Assembly (NCBI RefSeq): GCF_000204055.1
Contig: NW_006768881.1
Location: 21,549-85,548 of the forward strand
From: Melampsora larici-populina 98AG31
Lineage: Eukaryota; Basidiomycota; Pucciniomycetes; Pucciniales; Melampsoraceae
Reading direction: 5' to 3'
Length of the DNA: 64,000 nucleotides
Shown here: positions 34,608-46,071 of the stretch, piece after piece
How the letters are laid out: each line of letters begins with the position of its first letter
How positions within the stretch are numbered: the stretch's first letter is position 1
Translations under genes and position numbers: made by a program
Notes under the pieces: generated by a model
Databases searched by the model: none
Told to the model about the DNA's origin: nothing
Seen by the model: the letters and a program-made list of their open reading frames with translations, nothing else

Positions 34608-35470
34608 ATTTTTCATTATATCTTTCATGTTTCAATCTTCCTCAACATATACTTACACCCCGGGCAAAAACCTGACACATCCAGGATGCGTCACGCCGAC
34701 GCCTCGGGGCCGGGGCTCCCGCGTCAGCTGTTAAACATACAGCATCAGCTGGACACATACCACCCACTTCGGCAAAAAAAGTCACATTAATCATTTAATG
34801 CAACTTTTACATCACGGTGAGAAATTTTCTCACCGTGTGTGTATGTGTAAAAACACGTAACCCTTTGCTATTTGGGAACATTTGGTAAACAGTCACAAAG
34901 TGAGCTGTGATGTGCATTCAGCGCCATAGATCTCAATAATACCTTTTGCCATCTGTCAAACAAGGTCAACCAGTCTCACAATCAAGACTCTCACTCAATT
35001 TCTTCAATACTACCTCATCTTTCACTTCTTGACTTCCACCCTTCAAACCGAGGAGGTGTAAATCTATTTGATTTGATTTCTGATAGCTTTAAAACTCTTT
35101 GGTTTCAACATTTATCAAACAAATTGCAAGCAAAGGACCTTTCAAAGTGACAAAATCAAATCAAATAGACAATATTTGATAAGTGGCTGAAAAATATGGT
35201 TGAAAGGTAACAATTGAGTCCAAAACCGAAATGCTTGGATGTGATTCGAGATGACAAAATGGTTTGTGATTTGGAAGAAAGCAAACAGATTATGATCAAT
35301 CAAAGGAGGTAGTTAAGTTTGAATGCAAGTATTGATTGTTGAGATTAACAAAAGGGAGGCCGTATCAAGATTGAAAAGGTCATGTCAAGACTGAGAATGA
35401 AGGATTTTGATGATTCAAATCCAAAAGCAAATGAATTCTTTGTGATGAGATGTTGAAAAAGAGGTAGTGA
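34608..35470. other. Non-coding between the hAT remnant and the Tnp2 element
   Basis: GC-rich patch 34660-34735 (GCCGACGCCTCGGGGCCGGGG), a perfect palindrome (listed), then AT-rich sequence. The hAT homology stops near 34607 and what interrupted it is not clear. Confidence 0.4.
34813..34837. repeat. Perfect 25-base palindrome
   Basis: CACGGTGAGAAA-T-TTTCTCACCGTG: twelve paired bases each side of a single T. No coding region overlaps it. Confidence 0.9.
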
Positions 35471-35782
35471 GGGGTCAAGAGAAGCCTTGCAGTCGCATAT
35501 GTCAAAAAAATATACGACTTTTTTCGTTTTCAAGAATTCGCACAATTTGTGCACATATGTGCAAAAATACGTATGCGCCTTTTGGTGCATTTTGGTTTAC
35601 CGAATCATTTTTTTGGGTCACATATGCGACCAAAAATCAGTGCAACTTTTTGGTGGTGCGCAGTCAGTCGCACACGTCACACACCGGTTGCCGAAGTGGG
35701 TGTACAGCGTCAGTTGAATTTCAAGGCGACAGTTGACCAATTTGGCGCCAAACCCAATTCTCACTTATTGCTTATACACAAT
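35471..35782. mobile_element. Probable left terminal region of the Tnp2-type element
   Basis: Contains several CAGTCGCA / TCGCA(T/C)A motifs in both orientations (about 35490, 35630, 35665) of the kind found as subterminal transposase-binding repeats. It adjoins, across the Mutator-like insertion, the 5' leader of the Tnp2 gene. The exact end is not determined. Confidence 0.4.
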
Positions 35783-38700
35783 GGGGAGTGGGAATTTTAC
35801 ACTGAGTGATTTACACAGACTAACTCGGTGTAAAATTTTATCAGTGTAAAATTTGAAATGCATCAGGGTCAATTACAATTTTACACATATTTGATTTTTT
35901 TACATTCCGTGTAAAAAGTTTCTGTGTAAAGAAGTCAGTGCAAAAGTCTTGGACCCGGACGTGACTTTCAATTTTGCACTGACATTTTTACACAGAAAGA
36001 GGCGGTGTAAAATATGTCAGTGCAAAAATCTTGTACCCTTCACAATATTCAATTTTGCACTGAAGAGTTTTACACAGAGTGACTTTTGCACCGAGGGGGT
36101 TTACAGAGACAGTGTCTGTGTAAAAACATTCAGTGTAAAAGTGTCAAACAACATGTGCAAAATCAAATTTTGCACCGTCAACATTTTACACAAGAAAATC
36201 AATTTTTACACATAAAACCAACATTCGTGCTGTAAGTACCATAGACAAAATAGAAGGAATTATAGAAACTCAGAGGGGGAAGAAAGAAATGAGACTTGCA
36301 GCAAAACAACCAGTAAAGAGTGAATGGGGGAAAAAAGAAAAATATCTGAAGATGAGTGAAGAGAAACAAAATGTAATAAGAAAGACAATGAGAAGAGAAA
36401 CAAAAAGTAATTGTACATGTTCCCAGAGCTCGCGGAGGTACGGAGTAGTCCATTCAGTGGAGTGTGAGAATTCACAGGTGCAGGCTGGAGTTTCACAGTC
36501 TTGACATGTGGGAAGTGGTAACCACATGGCAGAAGACGCCTCAGAAGAAGTGGAAAATCTTTCCTCACTTCTCCTTCAATGCTCTCCTGTGAACCTACAG
36601 CTGCGCTCGAGAATTTGTCAAGTCCTCCTTTTCTCTCTCTCACATTCTCACATCTCTTTTTCTTATATTTAATTTCTTTAAAAGAAGATAGAACTATCAT
36701 CGCATAACTATTTGAATGTGGAGACAGTTAGCTACAAAATCTTTCCTAACCAAATACCAAGATCACCCAATGATTCAGGCAGCAAGATTGGCAGAAGAGG
36801 CAAAACTCGCAAGGTTTCTAAAGGAGAAAGCTCAGGCAGAAGAACAAACAAAGAGGGCAGAATCTAGATCCTCTCAAGTTAGACAACTCCAGCTCACCCA
36901 ACCAGAGGACGACGTTGGTTTGCAACCCACCCCTAGATTCACCATCACCACGAGCACTTTAGCCTTGACTGAGGCGAGCCAATCGAAGAGATCAGGGAAG
37001 AAGTCCAAGCCTGGTTCTAAATCGGGCTCAGATTGATCGGATGGCGATAGCAAATCTTTGGAGACTGAGAAAGAGGACGGAGAGAAAACAAAAAGCAAGG
37101 AGAAGAAGAGGAAGAAATCGAAGAAAGGGAAGGGTAGAAATAAGTCCTCATCAGTATCATCATTGGACAAGGAAGAGGTTAATTTGGGTGCAGATGAGCT
37201 GAGAGGTTTAATTGAGAAGAACTTTGGTGAGTTACCCATTACGAATTCACCGATAAGGAAGATTCCCATGTCTCTAGCTTCATCCCATCATCCCCAAATC
37301 TCCAACCCCCTATTTCTTTTACATCCCTGAATTCCCCTTGTGGTTCAATGTTGTCATAGCTCCAGCTAGTCTGTGGTAGCAAGACGGACAATCTAGTGAA
37401 CCTCTGCACACCACAGCTCCAGAACTCTTTCTGTTGAAGCTTTGGAGCTCCAGATTATCATCTGTGGAAGCCTTCTTTCCTCCACAACACCTAGGCCTTA
37501 GAGCAATTCCATCCTTTTGTAGCAATTCCATCCTTTCGTATGTTTCCCGGATTGCTACATTGAGTACGCATCCTAGCCGTCAATCCTAGACACGCTCCTC
37601 GTTGAAGTTGCAGCAAACCTTCTTGTCGGATTCAATCTCCTGATGCTGCGTGATCCAGTAGAGAAAAGAATTGCTTCAGACTTACTGATTGCATTGTACC
37701 GCCTGAATTTCCCTTCACCAGTTCCTACGTCAAAAGAGAAGTCTACTTCGACTTTGTTGCCAACTCAGACAGACCAAATGGACGGGGATGAAACTAGCGA
37801 TGCCATACTAGATTGCCTAGCGGATGCCATTTGAGCGGAAAATCTCATGTCCGTGAAGTCTTTGAGAGGTAGGTTGGCGGTAGCCTTGGCGAAGGAAGAA
37901 ATGGCTAGGGCTGAAAAGTCAAAAGGGAAGAAGAAAAGGAAGGAGGAGAAGTCAGAGAAGGATAAGGGCAAAGCGAAGGCAAAAGACAAGTCTGCCGGGA
38001 AGTCTCCTAAGAGAAGGAAGACGGACAGGAAAGACTCACCTTCATCTTCATCGAGTCAATCAGACTCCTCGGAATCAGAACCCTCAGACTCTAGCCCAGA
38101 TCCGGGGAAAACTAGACGCCACTCCCAATCCTCCACTTTGAGCGACTCCTTGTCAAAGACCGACTCTTCCAATAACCTGTCAAGCTCCTCTAGTAGTGAT
38201 AGCTCTGACTCAGATTCGGGTTTAAAATTTAAAAGAATGAAAGCTTTGTCTCTTGACCTGCCAAACCTACCCAAGAAGTGGCAAAAACATTTCAAGAAAA
38301 TGAATCGCTATGTCCTTGAGTAAATGAAGGAATAGGTATTGAAGTGTTATCGTTCAAGATAATCTCGTTCGAAACTTGTTCTGGAGTGTTTCCAGCGGCA
38401 CATGATGGGCCATGACCCATTCTGGCATGTGAGGAGGTTCTGGCAGCTCGGTAAGGTTTCTTTGAGGTTTGATCGAGTTCGGATGGAGGTATAATTGTCA
38501 ATCTTTTTGTTCGATTTTGTCCAATCCTCCACTTGGATATGTGGGAAAGGTTTTTGGATCAGGTAAATCATCTGATCCAATGGCATACATTCAGGTAAAA
38601 ACATCTGGTCGTATTCCCCTTTGGCCAAAGTTGTGTACACCAATATATATATCGGGATATATATCGGTTGGTGTGGTTTGTGTATAAACGCTTTCAGCGT

Positions 38701-39101
38701 GAAATTCAAAGTATGACCCCCGAAGTGGTAATATTACACTGGGTCTAATTACACCAATCTACTCAGTGTGAAGTTCCCGGTGTAAATTTGACGGCCAGGT
38801 ATCACTCTGTGTAAAACGTTTTGGTGCAAAATTCAATATTCCCCCGGGTACAAGATTTTTGCACTGACATATTTTACACCACCTCTCTCTGTGTAAAAAT
38901 GTCAGTGCAAAATTGAAAGTCACATCCGGGTCCAAGACTTTTGCACTGACTTCTTTACACAGAGACTTTTTACACGGAATGTAAAAAAATCAAATATGTG
39001 TAAAATTATAATTGAACCCAATGCATTTTGAATTTTACACAGTCAAGGTTTTACACCGAGTGAGTCTGTGTAAACCGCCCTGTGTAAAATTCTCCTACCT
39101 G
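35783..39101. mobile_element. Mutator-like (MULE) element with long TIRs, carrying a non-transposase gene
   Basis: Terminal inverted repeats of about 310 bp (35783 to about 36095 and about 38790 to 39101) agree closely. For example CATATTTGATTTTTTTACAT and AAGTCAGTGCAAAAGTCTTG occur in both arms in opposite orientation. Both arms are built of many TTTTACAC/GTGTAAAA motifs. Flanks are ATACACAAT (35774-35782) and ATGCACAAT (39102-39110), a 9-bp duplication with one mismatch, the length typical of Mutator elements. Length is 3319 bp. It sits in the leader of the Tnp2 gene. No MULE transposase inside; the cargo is a Lys/Ser-rich broken ORF. Confidence 0.8.
36716..38323 (+). pseudogene. Lys/Ser-rich protein of unknown function inside the Mutator-like element, frame kept but broken by TGA codons
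   Basis: One reading frame runs through almost the whole span. The N-terminal part MWRQLATKSFLTKYQDHPMI is followed by a helical, Ala/Glu-rich region, then very basic stretches (KSKEKKRKKSKKGKG near 37090-37140; KGKKKRKEEKSEKDKGKAK near 37924-37980), a long Ser/Asp tract (38040-38220) and the end LPKKWQKHFKKMNRYVLE. Stops in this frame include TGA at 37034, 37328 and 37832, each a possible former CGA. Between about 37331 and 37640 the frame carries several more stops and looks like an intron or inserted segment. There is no transposase motif. A Gag-like or nuclear disordered protein is possible, but I cannot assign it. It may be cargo or the element's own second gene. Confidence 0.5.
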
Positions 39102-39140
39102 ATGCACAATTCCATTCAATTTGAAATCTCCCAGCCTTCC

Positions 39141-41787
39141 ATGGACAACATCAATGAAACGGATCAATCCAACGGAATGGTCCTTTGCACCTGCTTTCAC
39201 TGTATCAAAGTTAAGCATACCAGTCCAAATGGCAACAAAGTAAACGGTATGTGGCTTCATCCAGCAACCCGCCAAAAACACAGGTCAAGACTTAGCGACA
39301 ACACGGAAGGTACTTCAAGTCTCATTGCACTGGCCAAAGATTTTTCCCACAAGGCCCAAATCACCAATGTCAATCCAACAGATGTCAGCTCCGAAGAGGA
39401 TGATGATACCTCCTCTAAGAATCCTAAACAACTCAAACTGATCTGTAAGATCCCCCAAATCCTCCCTGTTCTTGGACTTAGCTGACAAGAACATTTTTTG
39501 AACTTTAGATCTTGTCATGTATTGCATAGGTTGGCTATACCTGAAATGTTGAATAAGCCGTGTAAACTACCGAAAAGCAAGAGACTACATTATGGGTATT
39601 GCTCAAATGTGTACTCAAATCAATCCGCAAGAAGGCTGGACTTCATTTGTTCCAAAAGATGTACGGACAATCACATATTGTTTGAATCTTGAAGCCGAAC
39701 TGGAGTGATTTGTCTGTTGCTCTGTGTGCTATTCTCTTTACGAGCCAGAAGTCGCACCACCTGAATGCGGCTATCAAGAATTGTCAACTACGAAAGTCTG
39801 TGGAGCCGATCTGTTCTCTAAAATCATCATACCTGAACTTCCGACTGTAACTTGTGTATCTGAGAAACGACCCTGTCAACCTATGAAAGCCGATTTCACT
39901 ACACCAAATCAATAATTTACCGTGGAGTTTAGAAAAGTAAAAATGTAGAAAATTTTCAGCAATGCGTGAGAGGTTAGAAAAATTTGATGAAATTATGGTT
40001 TAATTGCCTGTGGTGTCCCATCATTCTTCACATTTTTTCATATTTTTACCTGCATTTTTGAAGATGTTGCAAAGAAAAATGATTTGGGGTATATCTTGTC
40101 AGAAACTCAGATTTTGTCCAAAACTACCAAGGCTTGGGCAGAAACTTTTGAGCACTCACAAATACAACAATTTTCCTGCCATAAATTTGGCAGTTGCAAA
40201 TTATGAAAGCCACACACTGGGTCTACAGTTTTGATTTGAATGCTAAAACCATTACAGCAATGTTTTATAAGCTTTTCTAGCTTTGCTGATGAGGACCGTG
40301 ATTGCCGCGCTTTCTGTGTTGTTGGACACACACCACTCATTAAAATGTGTATGTGGTAGAATAAACATGTAGCATTCAAAATGTGGAGACATTACAGATT
40401 TTGATGCACATTTGACAATTATGTTGCTCCCACAAGGTTAATGCCTCAATGACTGCCAGTTTTGGACATAAACTGAGTTTCTGACCTGATATACACTGCT
40501 GCCCTAAAAATCTGAAAAAATATGCAAAATGATGGGCACACATGGGGGGACGCATCCCTTATTTTTCCACATTTTTCTGACCCCTTCCACCTTGTGTATA
40601 ATTTTCTATGTTGTCTTAATTTCCTAAACTCAGCGGTAAATTTTCAATCTGGCGTAGTGTTTCAAGAAACCTATCTCAACATTTATTATTCAAGACTTCC
40701 AAGAATGGCTCACTTGGTTCTTGTCAATACGTTATGTTGAAAGTTCAATTGACAATCGGATGGAAGAATGTAACTCAAAAGATGACAATGAGATAACTGA
40801 TTACATAGGAAGTCCAGCATGGAAAAACTTATTCCTGGGCTGTCAAACGTCTGCATCGGCCTCCACTTTGCCACCACCTCTACACCTTGCATTCTCTCTC
40901 TTTGTTGATTGGTTCAACCCTCTTGGCAACAAAACCTCGGGAAGACAGGTATCAATTGGAGTCTTTGGAATGCAATGTTTAAATCTACCGCCTCCATCTT
41001 GTCATCAAATGAGGCACACGTCTCTAGCCGGAATGGTTCCAGCGCCTAATCAGCCCAACATGACTACACTTGTACATGTAATGCATCCATCAATCAATCA
41101 AATACTACCATTGAACTGTGGTGTGTTGGTCAAAACTCATTGATATCGCGAAGGTCACAAGGTTGTCATTCAATTATCAAATCCAAGCGATGACATAGTG
41201 GGAAATCATAAAGTAGCCGGATTCACGTCACATTCAGGGACATGCTTCTGTGGGTGGTGCAATTGCGACAAAATCAACATACCAAAGATGATCCTGGGTT
41301 GTAAGCGAAGCCAAAGAGAGACATTGGAAGCAGCTCACGACTGGAAAAACAGCCAAAACCTAGACGAAAGAAAAAAGAAAGTTATAGCCACCGGGGTTTG
41401 ATGGTCCAAATTGAATCTATTGCCGTACTGGGATCCGGTCAAGGATGTTGTGCTAGGAATTATGCCCTGTTGGTTGGAGGGAGTCTTGGCTAATCATTTC
41501 CGCTATAGATGGAAGATTGAAGTGGATAACAAGGAGGGTGAAGGTTGGCTTGACGGTGAAATGAAGAAGGCTGTTCTGCAAAACTTGCAAGAAGTCAAGA
41601 CACCTCCAGGCGTGACAAGGATTCCTACTGGGCTTGGAACCGCAGCAAACGGAAAACTCAAAGCAAGTGAATGGCATTCTTTGTTTGCCACTCACCTGCC
41701 GCTTGCAGCTGTCGACCTCTTTGTTGGCGATTATGAGGCATTTGTTGAAGGTCGAGGTGATTCATTTCTTCACAACTTACTTATGAA
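39141..41787 (+). pseudogene. Tnp2-type (CACTA-like) transposase, N-terminal and catalytic part
   Basis: From the ATG at 39141: CTCFHCIKVKHTSPNG and VNGMWLHPATRQKHRSR (about 39187-39290), the usual N-terminal Cys block of fungal Tnp2 proteins; GYCSNVYSNQSARRLDFICS (about 39595-39655); then, after removal of the MITE at 39897-40659, IQDFQEWLTWFLSIRYVES (about 40690-40745). The core has LAFSLFVDWFNPLGNKTSGR (40886-40945, with the conserved D), QCLNLPPPS, GTCFCGWCNCDK (about 41239-41275), LPYWDPVKDVVLGIM-CWLEG (41417-41480, where the family has MHNWLEG) and LGTAANGKLKASEWHSLF (about 41632-41685). Stops at about 41141 (TGA) and 41399 (TGA where the family has Arg) and mutation of HN in MHNWLEG show decay. 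The frame stops at 41788 only because a Helitron is inserted there. It continues at 49744. Confidence 0.85.
39897..40659. mobile_element. CACTA-type MITE inserted in the Tnp2 transposase gene
   Basis: Left end CACTACACCAAATCAATAAT; right end inverted CACTACGCCAGATTGAAAAT, with the TIR continuing through TTTACCG(T/C)(G/T)GAGTTTAG. Target duplication TTT at 39894-39896 and 40660-40662. Removing 763 bp plus one TTT joins ...KADF to KKPIS... in one open frame of the transposase, which confirms the boundaries. A related copy starts at 58214. Confidence 0.9.
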
Positions 41788-41815
41788 CTAGCCATTTGGG
41801 GGCGGCGGGCGCCGC
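41788..41815 (-). mobile_element. Helitron 3' terminus, copy 4 (minus orientation)
   Basis: Terminal CTAG 41791-41788 and perfect hairpin 41815-41802 with loop GCCC. The spacer between hairpin and CTAG (CCCCAAATGG) differs from copies 1-3, so it is a related but distinct subfamily. Confidence 0.85.
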
Positions 41816-42734
41816 TCTCAGCCAGAATAGATGCCACATTTTGACAAACAAGCTGTATGTATTGAGCAAAGCAAGTATATGGGTTGCACACAACCTGTAC
41901 CATATCTAACACTTCTGCATTACAATGAGCAAGAAGAGCCTCAAACAAAGTTTTAAATATTGAAGGACATGGCATACTGTGCAAGGAGGTGTTTCAAAAT
42001 AGGATATAAAAAAACAACCAGTGGCACAAACGAAGTTCAACACACTTAAAAGGAAGCCAACATCATTTTTTGTTAGTCACAAACAGAAACTAAAAAGCCA
42101 TAAGAACCAGACAGCAAAAGCGGCAAAATTGTCTTTGGAGGTAAGAGAGGTTTGAAACCAAAACTGTGCACAAGTCCACAAAACAATTAGAGGTGCAAAC
42201 AAACAAAGGTATGGTAGCCATAATCTGAACAATATTATTACAAACAAAATTCAGCACATTTGAACAAAAGATGAATTCTGAATGTGTGAATAAATGGTCT
42301 ACTCATATGAATGATCTTTTGCTGATTTTCTAGTTGTTTTGCTGAATCAATAATTTGAGTACATACCCTACATTTTGGCTTTGCTTTCCGGTGGATACTC
42401 AAATTGAACAACAACAGATATATAAATAAAACAGGTTGTGGCAAATCAAAGAAATTCACATTGGTTGATATCTACTGCTTTGATAGGAACTGAGCTGGTA
42501 TGGATTTGATGTACCTGGAATGATAGATTTCTCACCTGGGATGTCTGGCAATTCATTCAAGATTATTATTAGATGCTACAGCTAGAGCAAGACCAGTAGG
42601 AGGTAAAAGTTGATAAGCTGGGGCAGGATGAAGGCCACAAGGGAATCTAAATGAATCAAAATCAGACCTGGGGTTTATTTCAAAATGCCTTTAAATTCCT
42701 TATGTATGGAATTAAAGCGTCATTTTACTGACAA
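41816..42734. other. Helitron 3' region, non-coding
   Basis: AT-rich, with no gene recognised between the trehalase remnant and the 3' hairpin. Confidence 0.4.
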
Positions 42735-43390
42735 TACACTGAATAAATTTCATTTGAAGTTTGAGTTGTAACCCCACTCAGCCTTTCAAGTTACAATCTT
42801 GAGCTTTTTGAGTACAATATTCTCTTATTTGGGAGTTCTTCTCAGATTTTCTTAGGCCAATTGATTTGTTCATAGCATATAATTTGGAGAGATCTTCTTC
42901 CATTTGGACTAATAATGAATTAAGACAGATTGGGTTGAAATCCAAGATCTCAGTGTTAGAGGGACCAAATTGGAGTGATGTATCCCATCCTGATTCCCGT
43001 ATCGCTTGGTTGCTATCGATATACTTCTCTTTTAGCTTGTCATTAAGAACATTTTAATACTCTGTGGTGTCTAAAAATGCAATAAGCGGAATGTCTAATC
43101 AGTTGAGGCATTCCAAGTCAAATGACATTGAGTGAGAAAAATCAACATAGTTGGTAATTTCATCTTGATAATCCTCTTGATGAAATCTCCTTATAAGTTA
43201 CACACTCATATGTAGCAGGACCATCATGAGGACCGATTTCATGAGCGATTTCAGGTGACCAACTACCACTTGGGCCGGAGTCAAAGAATCAACTAATACA
43301 TGTCTCAGCTATGAGAAGATCACCTGTAACCCAGTATTTGTAGGACTTTTTGGAGGCTAAGACTTCCCTCTTTGACCAATCTTGAGAATG
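42735..43390 (-). pseudogene. GH37 (neutral) trehalase fragment
   Basis: Read right to left: KREVLASKKSYKYWVTGDLL (43375-43315), SPEIAHEIGPHDGPATYECV (43265-43205), then, after a stretch with stops, KEKYIDSNQAIRESGWDTSL (43040-42980) and FNPICLNSLLVQMEEDLSKL (42950-42890). RESGxD corresponds to the RESGHDTTYR motif of fungal trehalases, whose Asp is the general acid. The following line matches PVDLNSLLYKYExDI. Trehalases split trehalose to glucose in the cytosol or cell wall. Here several stops and missing N- and C-terminal thirds make it a dead fragment. It is oriented with the Helitron that contains it. Confidence 0.6.
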
Positions 43391-44145
43391 TGAAGTTGAA
43401 ATGATTGGATATATCAACTTGGTCAAGGGTGTTAATGATAGGAGTTGAGATCATATCAGGTAATATGTTTGATTTCTGTTTGAAATCTTTCCATATTTGT
43501 TTGATCCAATAGAAAAAATAGATATTGGAAACTCAACATTCAAGCAGTAGGATAAGTGTGATTCTGATGATGAAATTCTGCTGATGGACATAACGCATGA
43601 AGATGTCTGGAATAATTTCCTATGGAAGATCAGAAAGTCAAATTCATACTCAAATTGAGAGCTGGATGAATGGTCAAGACTACCGTATTATAATTATGTG
43701 AGCCTGTATCATAGAATCTCCTCAACATCAGGACGATGATCCTTGTTGACCCCAACATGGATGGAAATAGAGTAACACAATCAGTGTAGTTCTGACAGAC
43801 TGATATGTTGAAAGAAAGATGGATATTCCATGCAAGCTTTTGCAAGTTGATCAAGATGAGGAATTGAAGAAGAAGAATGATTATCTTCCGTGGTACAGGA
43901 TTTCTTCAAACTGTAAAAGACTTTCATGAGTTGACTGGATTCTAGGTTTGAGATATTGAGAATTGAGCAACAAATATGACAACAGTTGTGAGACTCTTTA
44001 TGAAACTCAATAGGTTGATCTGAATTTGACTACATTTGAGGAAACATAAGAACCAAAGTAAGAGACTTCTCAATGCAGCAAGTGTATTGTCACTGGACTT
44101 ACATCTTGAATAGGAGCGCCTATGAGGATTGAGAGTCCTATGACA
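43391..44145. other. Decayed sequence between cargo pieces
   Basis: May hold more trehalase exons upstream on the minus strand, but no block was recognised. Confidence 0.3.
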
Positions 44146-45414
44146 TCAAGGGAGCAAAGATAAGTTTTGGTGATGATGTTTCAAGATTATGAATGATAAC
44201 CAACTGGAAATGAAATGATATAGTTTATTAACTGATGATAATACATTACATCGGATGGATTGATGAAATGACATTATCAATGCTTGAGTCTGAGAAGTCC
44301 TTAAATCGATAGCCAATGAGATTGCATCTATCAGGTGTTTATAATATTTCAAGCTCGATTCAGGTGCTGATTGAAGCTGAATAAGACTCAAGAGAACCTC
44401 CATCAACATTCATTCTCTCCCAATGAAAAAATGAATCAAAACCAACTGCAACTAATAAATCTGTGATGATAATCAAGACCAAATTAGCCAACCAATAAGA
44501 TTCTCTAAGAGTTTTCAAATCATCATTCTCCAAAGTCTTGGATTTCTTTGAATCAGATTCATTTACTTGCTTATCTGAACCATGCATCGTTCCTTTGCTT
44601 GTGATCTCTTCAATGAGTAATCTAACTGAGTCCAATTCAAGAGCTAATATTGACCACTCAACAGGTTTGATTTCAATCGGGGTTGATTGAGAGGAGACTT
44701 TGGTTGTCCCACAGATTCAGGAATCAAAGCCAAGACCTGAAACATGGAGAACCAAAAGTCTCATCCTGGATTCTTGTACTGATTACCATAGAGCGGGAAC
44801 ATTACGGGTTGAAGGAGAGTATTGATTTTGCCCATGGAAATGAATCTACACAAGGCAGCAATATCTCTTGGTTCACTTTGAAGTCAGAAGAATAGGATTG
44901 TGTATTGCTGCGGGAAAAAAACATTGGTGAACTAAGGGAATCATGAGTTGAGTTGACGCAATCAAAAAGGCTCACTTGAGTCCTTCTGTCATGTAGAGAA
45001 AGTCCTTCAGTTTTGTCTGCATCTTCTAGATTCTCCCGAACTTCTTCCCTACATCCAAGGCCATTCGCTATGAAGGAGGTTCAAAAAAGACATGTCAACT
45101 CAGAGGTCTGAATGAATCTGAGAAAGGAGAAATAGTTTTTGATCACTCATATTTTGAGTTAGCAATGCAATCCGTGAATCAAAATACCCGACATCTCCCA
45201 CCAAAAGAAGCTTCTCTGTGGACTGAGATTGGATTCTGGATGGCACTTGAAACCCAGGATCAAATGTATTGATTGAATTTGAATGATTAGGATGTTGTTG
45301 TTGTTGAAGTTGATTGCGAAAGTTTGAAGGAATTGAAGTTGAATGATTCATAGCAGGACGATCGATATCTGAAGTAGTGGTATGAAGATTGATAGGAATG
45401 ATTTGAATGATCAT
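44146..45414 (-). pseudogene. Unrecognised multi-exon gene piece in the Helitron
   Basis: Open stretches on the minus strand in order: 45414-45100 (NHSTSIPSNFRNQLQQQQHP, then VGDVGYFDSRIALLTQNM), 44635-44360 (DSVRLLIEEITSKGTM, then a hydrophobic segment ANLVLIIITDLLVAVGFDSF that could span a membrane) and 44409-44146 (LKYYKHLIDAISLAIDL). GT-AG boundaries are plausible but not fixed. I do not recognise the family. It could be one membrane protein or two unrelated fragments. Confidence 0.3.
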
Positions 45415-46071
45415 TGAAACTCATTCAAATGATGATAGCTTACCACCAATTACTTCCAAAATATCTAATAAAACAAATTAGAATTGAATCAATAAGGAAT
45501 GAAAGAGATTTAAATCCTCAGGAATCGTGATGAGAGAAACTGAACCGGTAGCGGTTGGGGTAAAGAATCCAAGTGGTCAGATAAGAAACCAATCAAATGG
45601 ACATTGGAATATAGAATGAGATATAAGGAAAGACAATCCAAGATAACCCATTGAAGAATAAAGATAAGATGACACCAGAAAGAATACAATAGGAAGAGGG
45701 AGAGACAAAGAAAGAGAACGAGAGGAGGGATTATGTAAAGTAAAGGTAATCCAAAAGAATTCCATAAACTGAAGAAAAGTCAAAAATCATCATAAATGGT
45801 GACTAACTTTGTTTTCCAATCAAAAAAGGAGTCATTAAAAATGACTATGCAGAAAAGGTAAAGATTGAAATACAATTTGTTGATATTAATTTTTAAAAGG
45901 TTTTGTGTTCAGATTTGTATATCAGTATATGATGATAGAGAAAAAAGATAGAAAGATAAGACAAATGATAAATGTCAATTGCTTGAAAAACAAAAAAAAT
46001 CGAAAAAAAATGAATCGTAAACGATATCAAAAAAACCAATAGAGGAAGAAACCAACTACTTGGATAAAAGT
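45415..46071. other. Non-coding, A/G-rich between cargo genes
   Basis: No gene supported; purine-rich on the plus strand (for example 45690-45730). Confidence 0.35.

Noticed and set aside
36260..36700. Minus-strand ORF of 146 codons in the Mutator-like element
   Set aside because: Low-complexity, Phe/Leu-rich, no start context or homology, and it overlaps the leader of the plus-strand ORF.
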